Positions 51,795-59,987 of a stretch of 64,000 nucleotides of DNA are shown here, one piece after another. Under the pieces are notes generated by a model. It was given only the letters and a program-made list of their open reading frames with translations, was not told the DNA's origin and did not search any database. Within the stretch, counting starts at the first letter, position 1, and each line of letters opens with the position of its first letter. The DNA comes from Methanomassiliicoccus luminyensis B10 (lineage in GTDB: Archaea; Thermoplasmatota; Thermoplasmata; Methanomassiliicoccales; Methanomassiliicoccaceae), in NCBI RefSeq assembly GCF_000308215.1, contig NZ_CAJE01000013.1:124001-188000 (forward strand), in the 5' to 3' direction. Position numbers and translations under genes: made by a program.

Positions 51795-52309
51795 GCCACC
51801 TCAGCATCGCTTGGGCCTTCCGCCGAAGCGCGGTCCGTCCGGCCTGCGGCGATGGTCCGTTCCGTTCTCGCGGAGCGGGGGCCCGGCTGTTCCCAGGGCT
51901 CCGTGGTCGTTCGCAATCTCCGGGTCCCACCCATCATTAACCCGTCACCGTCCCGCGATCCTTGGCTTTATTACGGAATCATGGGGTCTTTAGTGTTACC
52001 TCATATGATATTGCCACACCCAGCATAGAATTGCAAAATGAGCGGAAAACCGCGCCGAATGCCGCCGCGGCGCGCCCGTGGGCAATGTCGGCCGCCCCGG
52101 AACGGGCGCATCTGGCGGGGTTCCTGCCTCTTTGCGCTGGCGAAAGATGCGGGAGCCTGGCCCGGCGGGGGCAGGGCCGGTCGGACCGGGCAGGATAGCG
52201 GCGGGGACGCCGCCACCAGCGTGGACCGAGGCGGCCTCCCGCTGACGGAGCGGCCGCTGGGAAGGGGCCGCGAGAAGCAATGAAATAACCGTGGTCCGAT
52301 GGGGGACCG
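51795..52309. other. 515-bp divergent intergenic region
   Basis: Between the leftward repeat protein and the rightward ABC ATPase. AT-rich elements around 51963-52015 (CTTTATTACGG, CATATGATATTG) can supply TATA boxes for both directions, leaving leaders of about 150 nt (left) and 275 nt (right). A plus-strand frame 52038-52283 (Arg/Gly-rich, 81 residues) begins right where a leaderless transcript would start, but its composition is that of random GC-rich DNA. No RNA family recognised. Confidence 0.45.
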
Positions 52310-53095
52310 ATGCCCGGCGAAGCGATCGTGGAAATGCATGATGTCACCGTCACCGTGGGCCGCACCGCGCTCCTGAGGAATGTGGACCTTCGGATAGGGC
52401 AGGGCGAGAGGGTCGTCATCCTGGGTCCCAACGGGTCCGGGAAATCGACCCTCATCAAGACCATGACCGGCGACCTCAGGCACGACACCTCCGTCCCCGG
52501 CTCGTACGTCAGGATCAGGGGCGAGGAGCTGTGGGACCTGTTCGAGGTCCGCAGGGCCTTCGGCATAGTGTCCGGCGAGCTGCAGGTCGACCTCAGAAGG
52601 GACATGGAGGCGGCGGAAGCGGTCCTCTCCGGCTTCTTCGGCTCCATCGGGACCAATAGGTCGCAGAAGATGAGCGGGGAGATGGAGCGGAAGGCCCTGG
52701 ACGCACTGGCGCTGGTCGGCTCGGAGCACCTGGCCCGACGGAAGGTGAACACCCTATCTATGGGAGAGGGCCGCAGGGTGCTGATGGCCAGGGCGCTGGT
52801 CAGTGATCCCGAGGCGCTGATCCTGGACGAGCCGATGAACTCGCTTGACCTTACCGGGAAGCACCTCGTACGGCAGGCCATGAGCTCGCTGGCCCGCAGC
52901 GACAGGACCGTGGTCATGGTGACCCACGATCCCTCGGACATCGTCCCCGAGATGGAGCGGGTGGTCATGCTGAAGAACGGGCGGATCTTCAGGGACGGCG
53001 GGATGGACGTCCTGAACGAGGCGAACCTCTCCGAGCTGTTCGAGGTCCCGGTGAGGCTCGCGAGCCTGGACGGACACTATTTCTCGTGGTCCTAG
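52310..53095 (+). CDS. Stand-alone ABC ATPase (YlmA/ModF-like)
   Basis: 261 residues, one nucleotide-binding domain: Walker A LGPNGSGKSTLIK, a GIVSGEL Q-loop position, signature LSMGEGRRVLMARAL (LSMGE in place of LSGGQ), Walker B ALILDEPMNSLDLTG, H-loop VTHD. This set resembles YlmA/ModF-like ATPases of unclear role, without a permease next door. Start follows a 275-base leader. Ends with TAG. The neighbouring CBS gene starts within about 90 bases and may be co-transcribed. Confidence 0.85.
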   Translation: MPGEAIVEMHDVTVTVGRTALLRNVDLRIGQGERVVILGPNGSGKSTLIKTMTGDLRHDTSVPGSYVRIRGEELWDLFEVRRAFGIVSGELQVDLRRDMEAAEAVLSGFFGSIGTNRSQKMSGEMERKALDALALVGSEHLARRKVNTLSMGEGRRVLMARALVSDPEALILDEPMNSLDLTGKHLVRQAMSSLARSDRTVVMVTHDPSDIVPEMERVVMLKNGRIFRDGGMDVLNEANLSELFEVPVRLASLDGHYFSWS

Positions 53096-53181
53096 GCGGC
53101 GGGGCATTATTATCCATGCCCGGGGATGGAACGGGCCGGACCATAGCAACTATCAAGTACTCGCCCCCGGTTCTAACAGGC

Positions 53182-53670
53182 ATGGCCGACGATAAGAGGT
53201 TCTCCGACCTTCTGGTCGCCGATGTTTATGAGACCATGGTGAAGACGCCTTCCCGCATAAAGAAGGACGCTTCCATCCGCGACGCCATCGAACTGATGAT
53301 CCAGAACACCCTCTCCAGAAAGGTCTATGTCGTGGACGACGACGGCAAGTACCTCGGCACCGTCAACTCGGAGACCATTCTCCGCCTCATAGGGTACCGC
53401 GTGGGGGTCAGGGACTCCGGGGGATGGTCGTTCATACGCTTCCTGCGCGACGCGTTCAAGGAGGACGTGGGCAGCATAATGGTCAAGGGGCGGACCATAT
53501 CAAGGGACACGCCGCTGGTCAGGGCGACGGAGATCATGGTGACCGATCACCTCAACGACCTGCCGGTGGTGGACGAGGAAGGAAAACTCATCGGTGAGCT
53601 GGTGAGCCTGGAGCTGTTCATGCAGGGCCGGACGCTGTTCGAGCCGGGCGAGAAGCAGGTCGAACTGTGA
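53182..53670 (+). CDS. CBS-domain pair protein
   Basis: About 162 residues forming one Bateman module: CBS1 (VYETMVKTPSRIKKDASIRDAIELMIQNTLSRKVYVVDDDGKYLGTVNSETILRLI) and CBS2 (VGSIMVKGRTISRDTPLVRATEIMVTDHLNDLPVVDEEGKLIGELVSLELF), with an insert of about 30 residues containing GVRDSGGWSFIRFLRDAFKED. Such modules sense adenine nucleotides. Located directly upstream of the CPA2 antiporter, so it may regulate it. Start uncertain: ATG 53182, 53116 or GTG 53086. Confidence 0.82.
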   Translation: MADDKRFSDLLVADVYETMVKTPSRIKKDASIRDAIELMIQNTLSRKVYVVDDDGKYLGTVNSETILRLIGYRVGVRDSGGWSFIRFLRDAFKEDVGSIMVKGRTISRDTPLVRATEIMVTDHLNDLPVVDEEGKLIGELVSLELFMQGRTLFEPGEKQVEL

Positions 53671-53793
53671 CGCTCCCGGGACCGGCGGCCCTTCCCGGGC
53701 CCATAAAAAAATCTTTTTTTGTATATTCTTATGAATTTTATTTGTCGAGAAATAGAAATTATGGATTTTGATATTCGCAGCTCTACATATATC

Positions 53794-53808
53794 AATGCAA
53801 AATGCATT
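53794..53808. promoter_or_regulatory. AATGCA-AAA-TGCATT inverted repeat at antiporter promoter
   Basis: The 15-bp inverted repeat (also a direct repeat AATGCA-A-AATGCA) begins just after the TATA box ACATATATC (53785-53793), so a bound protein would block transcription start of the antiporter gene. It lies in a 100-base AT-rich island (53700-53810) that contrasts strongly with the surrounding GC-rich DNA and contains a T-run (CTTTTTTT, 53714-53721) that could end the CBS transcript. Confidence 0.5.
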
Positions 53809-53850
53809 CACTTCTAACCTGCCGCTAGAAATCGGGGGTCACGTGGTGAA

Positions 53851-55626
53851 ATGAGCGAGGAGATCCGGATAGTCACAGACATGACGCTGTTGCTTCTGGC
53901 CTCCGGCGTTTGCTCCATTGTTTTCGCCAAAATAAAGATGCCCCCCATCCTGGGCTACTTGGCCGCGGGCATCATCCTCGGCCCGACCATGTTCCCCGAC
54001 CTGTGGGTAGAGACTAGCACGGTCTCCTTGCTCTCCGGCATCGGCATCGTGCTCCTGATGTTCTACATCGGGCTGGAAACCGACATGACCAAACTGAGGA
54101 AGACCAGCATGAAACTGGTGTTCGTGGTCTGTTTCCAGATGCCCATAGTGGTAGCGATAGGCTACCTTTCCGGCATCATGATGGGGTTCGATTCCGTCCA
54201 GTCCATATTCCTGGGCGCCATCATCTCGGGCACATCCACCGCAGTGGTGGTCGGCGTTCTGAAGGAGACCAAGCACATCGATCACGATACGGCCAAGACC
54301 ATCATCACCATCACCATCTTCGAGGACGTGGGGCAGGTGCTCATCCTGACCATGGCCGCGCCTCTTCTGGCCGGCGACGCCCCCGCTCTCGGCTCGACGG
54401 TCAACATGATAATGGGCCTGATCCTGTTCCTCGGCCTGGCCATAGTCTTCGGCATGACCCTGGTGCCGCGCGCCCTCGACTACGTAGGCAGGAAGTACTC
54501 GGCGGAGATACTGCTCATCGTGGCGGTGGGGCTGTGCTTCGCCATGGCCACCATCTCCGCCACCATGGGAATGTCCATCGCCATCGGCGCGTTCATCATG
54601 GGCATGATGATCTCGCTGTCCAAGTACAGCGGGCAGATCGCCTTCAAGGTCGAGCCGGTCAAAGAGCTGTTCATGGCGGTGTTCTTCATCTCCATCGGGC
54701 TGCAGATAAGCCCCGCGCTGATCGTCCAGAACATCGGCCTCGCCGCCGCCATCGCCATCGTGTTCATCGTCAGCAAGATCGGCAGCGTGTGGCTGGGCTG
54801 CTACCTCGTAAACATGACCGCCCAGAAGAGCTTTGTAGTGGCCACCAGCCTGGTGGCCATGGGAGAGTTCGCCTTCATCATCGCCAAGCTCGCCCTGGAC
54901 GCCGGGATCGTCACCCAGGACTTCTACTCCGCGGTCATAGGCGCCGCGCTCATCACCATGGTATTCATGCCGCTGCTGGCCAAGGTGCAGCCCCAGGTGT
55001 TCCGCGAGCTTTCCAAGCGCACCCCCCAGAGGGTGCGCGATGCCATGGCCCGGATCGACGGCATCAAGCTGGTGGCGGCCAACCGCTTGCTCCTCCCCTC
55101 GCCGGCCAAGAGCAGCATCAAGCGGGGCCTCTCCCTGATCTTCGTCGATTTCATGGTCATCGTGGTGGTGATGCTGATATTCAGCACCCTCGGCAGCCCG
55201 CCCAGCTCCGCCGCCGATCCGAACCTCAACGTCCTGCCGCAGGAGATCCTGCTGCTCCTAGCCATAGTGGTGGTCAGCCCGGCCCTTCACAATGTGCACT
55301 ATCACATCAAGACCATTGCCAAGGCCCTCACCTCCCTGACCATGGGGTCGCGGAGGTACAGCAAGGGGAGCGAGAAGCACATCTACACCATCTATTCCAA
55401 CCTCGGGAACGCCACCATGTTCATCGCGTTCCTGTTCCTGATCATGCTGTTCATACCGGACCGGGGCATGATCAGCCTTCCGGGACTGGTGATTATCGGG
55501 GTCACCGCCGTCATCATCGTCTACCTGGCGTGGGACACCATCAGGCGCGGCTACGACAAGTTCTATGCCCTGGTGTCGAAGAACGAGTCGGAGCAGACCG
55601 TCGAGGAACGCCCCGACAAGGTCTGA
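53851..55626 (+). CDS. CPA2-family cation/proton antiporter (KefB/NapA type)
   Basis: 591 residues. N-terminal 390 residues form the transporter core with about 12 helices: IKMPPILGYLAAGIILGPTMFPDLW, GIGIVLLMFYIGLETDM (family GLE motif), FLGAIISGTSTAVVVGVL, ITIFEDVGQVL, and EPVKELFMAVFFISIGLQI. The C-terminus has no TrkA-N or TrkA-C domain; instead there are about four more helices (LSLIFVDFMVIVVVMLIFS, ILLLLAIVVVSPAL, MFIAFLFLIMLFI, LVIIGVTAVIIVYLA), an unusual tail. Ion could be Na+ or K+. GGTGA precedes the ATG by 5 bases. Confidence 0.9.
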   Translation: MSEEIRIVTDMTLLLLASGVCSIVFAKIKMPPILGYLAAGIILGPTMFPDLWVETSTVSLLSGIGIVLLMFYIGLETDMTKLRKTSMKLVFVVCFQMPIVVAIGYLSGIMMGFDSVQSIFLGAIISGTSTAVVVGVLKETKHIDHDTAKTIITITIFEDVGQVLILTMAAPLLAGDAPALGSTVNMIMGLILFLGLAIVFGMTLVPRALDYVGRKYSAEILLIVAVGLCFAMATISATMGMSIAIGAFIMGMMISLSKYSGQIAFKVEPVKELFMAVFFISIGLQISPALIVQNIGLAAAIAIVFIVSKIGSVWLGCYLVNMTAQKSFVVATSLVAMGEFAFIIAKLALDAGIVTQDFYSAVIGAALITMVFMPLLAKVQPQVFRELSKRTPQRVRDAMARIDGIKLVAANRLLLPSPAKSSIKRGLSLIFVDFMVIVVVMLIFSTLGSPPSSAADPNLNVLPQEILLLLAIVVVSPALHNVHYHIKTIAKALTSLTMGSRRYSKGSEKHIYTIYSNLGNATMFIAFLFLIMLFIPDRGMISLPGLVIIGVTAVIIVYLAWDTIRRGYDKFYALVSKNESEQTVEERPDKV

Positions 55627-55740
55627 GCGCGCGCATGTGCTTAGCCCCAGGCCTCCTTGCGGCCCCTGCAAATGTGGAGAACATATAAATGCAAAGGAGA
55701 GCGGTCGCGCTAACAATTCTCCGCTACGACGAAGGTTGGC

Positions 55741-57651
55741 ATGACCACCGCGAAAGGCATTTCCGTCCTCGTCGTCGATGACGAGCCTGCATCGCTCAGC
55801 TTGACAAAGGAGTATCTGGAGCGAAGCGGCTTCGCCGTGACCGGGGCCCCCTCCGCCGCTGCCGGGCGGGAGCTGGCCCGCTCCCGGCCCTTCGATGCCA
55901 TCGTAAGCGACTACATCATGCCGGAAATGAACGGCGTGGAGCTGCTGAAGGCCATAAGGGCCGAGGACATTGCCACGCCGTTCGTCCTGTTCACGGGAAG
56001 GGGGCGCGAGGAGGTGGCGGTGGAAGCCCTCAACAACGGCGCCGACTTCTATCTGCACAAGGGCTTCGAGCCAGAGTCTACCTATGCCCTTCTGAGCCGA
56101 GAAGTACAGAACGCCGTGCACAGGAGAAGGGCGGAGGAGGCCCTCAAGGAGAACGAGGCCAGGTTCCGCTCCCTCTTCGAGAACATCGATGACCGCTTCC
56201 AGCTCCTCAAGGTGCTGCGGGACGAGGACGGCGAGGTGCGGGACATGGTGATCCTGAACGTGAACCCGGCGTACGAGCGGTTCGTGGGGAAGAAGGCCGG
56301 GGAGCTTGTCGGGAAGAGCATCAGGACTGTCATCCCGGACCAGGACCCAGCCTGGATGGCGCTATTCGGGGAGATCGAAGAGAGCGGCACCCCCAAGAGG
56401 GGGCGGTCGTACGACAAGGCAAGGGACCGATACTATGACACGCTGATATTCCGCTCCGCCAAGGGGCAGGTGGGCACCATATGCCGGGACGTCACCGAGC
56501 AGGTGAAGGCGCAGGAGAGGGCCAGGAAGCTGATCGAAGAGACGGACCGGCAAAAGGCCCAGCTGGAGACCATTCTGGAGGCGCTGCCCGTGGGGATCGG
56601 CATCAGCGACGCTACTGGGAAGGTCATCATGCTCAACGATAACATCGATGTCATCTGGCGAGGAAAGGCGCCCCGGCCGAAGGGCTTCGAGGAGTACGGG
56701 GCCTACAAGGCATGGTGGGCCGATACCGGGAAGGAGCTCGCGCCGGAGGACTGGGGAGTGTACCGGGCCCTCAAGAACGGCGAGACCTCCCTGGGAGAGG
56801 TAATCCGCATACAGCGCTTCGACGGGACCCTGGGGACCATCCTTCACTCCGCCACCCCGACCAGGGACGGGGCCGGGCGCATCGAGGGCGCCATCGGCGT
56901 GATCCAGGACATCACCGACAAGGTCACCTCCGATAAGGCGCTGAGGGACCGGGCCGAGGAGCTGAGGCGCTCCAACGCGGAGCTGCAACAGTTCGCCTAC
57001 GTGGCCAGCCACGACCTCAAGGAGCCGCTGAGGATGGTCACGAGCTACCTGCAGCTGCTGGAGAAGAAGGACCGGGACAACCTGGACGAGAGGTCGAGGG
57101 GGTACCTCCGCTTCGCCGTGGACGGCGCCAAGCGGATGAACGATCTCATCGACGATCTGCTGGCGTACTCGCGGGTGGGGACGAACACGATGAAGATGGC
57201 CCCGACCGACATGAACGAGATCGTGGACATCGTGCTAGGGGACCTCAAGAGCGTGATCGACGAGAACGGGGCGGATATCGCTCATGATGAGCTGCCGACG
57301 ATCATGGCCGACCGGACCCAGATGGTGCAGCTGTTCTTAAACCTCGTCGGCAACGCCATCAAGTTCCGCGGGCTCGCGCCGCCGAGGGTGCGCGTTTCCG
57401 CCGAGGTCAGGGGGACGGAGTGGGTGTTCTCGGTGCAGGATAACGGGATAGGCATCCCCAAGGACCAGCAGGACCGCCTGTTCCAGATGTTCCAGCGCCT
57501 GCACACTCGAGAGGAGTACCCGGGGACGGGCATCGGACTGGCCATATGCAAGAAGATCGTGGAGCGCCACGGCGGGAACATCTGGGTGGAATCGGAGAGA
57601 GGGGAAGGCGCTACCTTCTCGTTCTCGATGGTGCGGGACTCCGGGATGTGA
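55741..57651 (+). CDS. Hybrid sensor histidine kinase: receiver + two PAS + kinase
   Basis: 636 residues, cytoplasmic. Receiver about 7-135 with phospho-acceptor D57 (FDAIVSDYIMPEMNGVEL), PAS about 142-262, PAS about 275-400 (LETILEALPVGIGISDATGKV, YKAWWADTG, RFDGTLGTILHSATP), a coiled linker, then the kinase: H-box FAYVASHDLKEPLRMV, N-box NLVGNAIKF, G1 VQDNGIGIP, F-box FQMFQRL, G2 GTGIGLAIC. All catalytic motifs intact. The second PAS is a close relative of the third PAS in the kinase at 5.7-8.0 kb, so both may sense the same signal. 114 bases after the antiporter. Confidence 0.94.
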   Translation: MTTAKGISVLVVDDEPASLSLTKEYLERSGFAVTGAPSAAAGRELARSRPFDAIVSDYIMPEMNGVELLKAIRAEDIATPFVLFTGRGREEVAVEALNNGADFYLHKGFEPESTYALLSREVQNAVHRRRAEEALKENEARFRSLFENIDDRFQLLKVLRDEDGEVRDMVILNVNPAYERFVGKKAGELVGKSIRTVIPDQDPAWMALFGEIEESGTPKRGRSYDKARDRYYDTLIFRSAKGQVGTICRDVTEQVKAQERARKLIEETDRQKAQLETILEALPVGIGISDATGKVIMLNDNIDVIWRGKAPRPKGFEEYGAYKAWWADTGKELAPEDWGVYRALKNGETSLGEVIRIQRFDGTLGTILHSATPTRDGAGRIEGAIGVIQDITDKVTSDKALRDRAEELRRSNAELQQFAYVASHDLKEPLRMVTSYLQLLEKKDRDNLDERSRGYLRFAVDGAKRMNDLIDDLLAYSRVGTNTMKMAPTDMNEIVDIVLGDLKSVIDENGADIAHDELPTIMADRTQMVQLFLNLVGNAIKFRGLAPPRVRVSAEVRGTEWVFSVQDNGIGIPKDQQDRLFQMFQRLHTREEYPGTGIGLAICKKIVERHGGNIWVESERGEGATFSFSMVRDSGM

Positions 57652-58186
57652 CGGGAGCGATGTGGGCGTCTTTCTGATACGGGCGATGTTCGGTCCGAGG
57701 GACCTCATCACCCCGACCATGCGTTAAAGGCCGTGCCCGGGCGCTGCCTGCCCCTCGCCACGGGGGAGCCCTCAGGCACTGAGGGACGAGGGAGATGCGT
57801 CCGCGATCTCGAAGCGGTCCCGGAGGTTGTTGCGGAAGGGAGCTTGCGCCGCCGGCCCCAGCGAGGCATGCTTTGCTGATGGCCTGCTGCTATGCACGAG
57901 GGCGATAACGGCGGCCATGCCGGCATAAGACGGGGAGCCTTGTTCTGAAGCATTGGTGAGCGAGCGGGATCTCGTGCCTCGCATTCTCCATTCTCATTAT
58001 ATTTCACTTAATCCAAGTTCTACCCCATAGCGGCAGGCTCGGAGAACGGGCCGGGCTCCGCGCTCATCGGTATGCCGGGGGAGAGGCGGCGAGACGGGAA
58101 GCACCGGGCGCGTCGCCCGATCTCGGGGAAGGGACGATATGAGGAGGCAGAGGGCCGGTGGCAACGCATCGCGGACATGACCGGCA
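57652..58186. other. 535-bp intergenic region before the permease gene
   Basis: A TATA-like TCATTATATTTCAC (57991-58004) would start a rightward transcript near 58025, giving the permease a leader of about 160 nt with several GC-rich hairpins (for example CGGGC-GCGTC-GCCCG near 58106-58120). 57660-57980 is GC-rich with no protein-like frame. I recognise no known riboswitch. Confidence 0.4.
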
Positions 58187-59701
58187 ATGGATGGACATCG
58201 AGGTGTCGGGTTGGAAAAGGTCACCATTCGAAGGAAGCTCAACACGTTCGACGTGACCAATCTGGTAGTGGGGTCGATCATAGGCGCGGACATCTATGTG
58301 GTCACGGCCATAAGCGCCAAGCTGGTGGGCCCCTCGTCCCTCCTGGCGTGGGTGGCCGGCGGCATCATCGCCATGGTCATAGCCATGTCCTTCGCATACT
58401 GCGTGATGATCCGCCCGCGGGTGGGAGGTCCCTATGCATACGTCACCGAGGTATCCAGCCAGTTCGTCGGCTTCGAGGTCGGGTGGGCCCTCCTCCTGGC
58501 CGAGTGGTTCTCCCTGTCGGTATTCCCAGTGGCATTTGCCCAGTACTTCACCGCGCTGGTCCCCGGCGTGGACGGCATGGGGCAGGTGCTGCTGAAGGCG
58601 GCGTTCATCGCCATCATCTTCTCCACCAACGTGGTGGGCACCATGACCGCCGGCCGATTGAACGACGGGCTGACCATCGCTAAGCTCACTCCCCTCGTCC
58701 TGATCGTATTGGGAGGCTTGGCCTTCATGTTCACCCAGCCAGCCACGGTGGCGTCCAACCTCACCCCCTTCTTCACCGGGGATGCCGCGGACTTCGGCCA
58801 CGCCCTGGTGCTGGTGTTCTGGGCCTTTGCCGGCTTCGAACTTAGCACGCTACCGGCCAATGAAGTGGAGGCCCCCGAGAGAACGGTGCCCAGGGCCATC
58901 GTGCTGGGCCTGTTCATCGTCATCGGGTTCTACCTCCTCACCAACCTGGTGGTCATCGGGGCGATGAGCGAGGCCAGCCTGGTGGCGTCGACCAGCCCCC
59001 TCATCGACTCGACCAGGGCGCTGTTCTCGCCGCTGGGGGCAGGGGCCGGCGCCGTCGTCCTGGTAGTGGGAGTGGGTGCCCTCCTGTCCATCCTGGGGGC
59101 GGACGAGTCGGGCACCATCGGAACTTCTCGCCTGGCCTATGCCATGTCCGCGGACGGCCTGCTGCCCCACCGCCTGAGCAGGCTGCATCCTCGCTACGGC
59201 ACCCCTTACCTGGCCCTCGCCGGGCTGTGCGCCACGGCCTTCGTGGCATCGCTGCTCGGCGGGCTGAACGCTCTCATCAACACCTCAGTGTTCCTGCTCA
59301 CCTTCGTCTATCTGGCCACCTGCATCTCGGCCATCCTGCTGGCCCGCCGGCACAAGGAGGAGGCCGCGCGGCTCCGGGTCCGCCCGTGGATCTGCGTCCT
59401 GGGCGCGGCATTGGCGGTCGGCCTCATGGTCATGGTCGAGCCCACGGAGATCCTGATAGCGCTGGTCCTGCTGGGCCTCGGGGTGCCGATCTACGCCTTC
59501 TTCTCGCCGCGGAAGGAACTCACCGAGGTGAAGCGGATGCTGCTGTCCCGGGAGAGCGTCGCCCGGCAGGCGCACCGGCAGACCAAGAGATTCCTCGCCC
59601 TCCCGGTACACGGCCTCCGGACACTGTACCAAAGGCATACCGGAACGGGAAATGCGTTCCGGTCCGATGAGGAGGCCGAGGACCGTCCGAACAAGCGCTG
59701 A
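58187..59701 (+). CDS. APC-family amino acid permease
   Basis: 504 residues with 12 predicted membrane helices. Starts with TFDVTNLVVGSIIGADIYVVTAISAKLVGPSSLLAWVAGGIIAMVIAMSFAYC (helix 1-2, with the IIGADIY version of the GSGIG motif), RVGGPYAYVTEVSSQFVGFEVGW, FWAFAGFELSTLPANEVEAPERTVPRAI and a charged C-terminal tail (EEAEDRPNKR) of about 60 residues. Imports amino acids or polyamines with protons or exchanges them. Substrate cannot be told. A GTG or TTG inside the first 10 codons could also be the start. Confidence 0.9.
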   Translation: MDGHRGVGLEKVTIRRKLNTFDVTNLVVGSIIGADIYVVTAISAKLVGPSSLLAWVAGGIIAMVIAMSFAYCVMIRPRVGGPYAYVTEVSSQFVGFEVGWALLLAEWFSLSVFPVAFAQYFTALVPGVDGMGQVLLKAAFIAIIFSTNVVGTMTAGRLNDGLTIAKLTPLVLIVLGGLAFMFTQPATVASNLTPFFTGDAADFGHALVLVFWAFAGFELSTLPANEVEAPERTVPRAIVLGLFIVIGFYLLTNLVVIGAMSEASLVASTSPLIDSTRALFSPLGAGAGAVVLVVGVGALLSILGADESGTIGTSRLAYAMSADGLLPHRLSRLHPRYGTPYLALAGLCATAFVASLLGGLNALINTSVFLLTFVYLATCISAILLARRHKEEAARLRVRPWICVLGAALAVGLMVMVEPTEILIALVLLGLGVPIYAFFSPRKELTEVKRMLLSRESVARQAHRQTKRFLALPVHGLRTLYQRHTGTGNAFRSDEEAEDRPNKR

Positions 59702-59953
59702 AGCGGGGATGGCCGATGATGCCTGACCATCCAAGCATCCCAATGAAAATAAGACATGGACGTAGATCGTTCCCCGGTCGGCGGCTTTGTCCCCGTCAAT
59801 GTCGTTATTTCGGAAGCCCCTCCCGCGCCCTGGCATCGGCCTGCAAGCTGCCGCCCATAGGTGGCACCAGCCCCAGGACCAGCTCTGCGGATGGCATACA
59901 ACCGGGTGCCCAGTAACAAGCCTTTTATAGAGGAAACATGCATCACCATTGAA

Positions 59954-59971
59954 ATTTAGGATATCCTAAAT
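59954..59971. promoter_or_regulatory. Perfect 18-bp palindrome (iron-type box) at the ABC operon promoter
   Basis: ATTTAGGATATCCTAAAT is a perfect palindrome and contains TTTAGG-N4-CCTAAA, the same as the main feo operator at 46880. It lies about 30 bases after a TATA box (CTTTTATAG, 59922-59930), so it covers the expected transcription start, and ends 17 bases before the ATG of the ABC gene. Repression by a DtxR-type protein with iron or manganese is inferred. Confidence 0.75.
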
Positions 59972-59987
59972 CTTCGAAGGGGAAATA

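Noticed and set aside
50484-52028. Long open frame (514 codons) on the plus strand opposite the repeat protein
   Set aside because: Extreme Pro/Leu/Arg content without motifs; the minus-strand frame has a ribosome site, repeats under silent change and normal charge pattern.
52038-52283. Possible leaderless 81-residue Arg/Gly-rich protein before the ABC ATPase
   Set aside because: Position is right for a leaderless start, but composition is typical of non-coding GC-rich DNA; kept only as a note in the gap entry.
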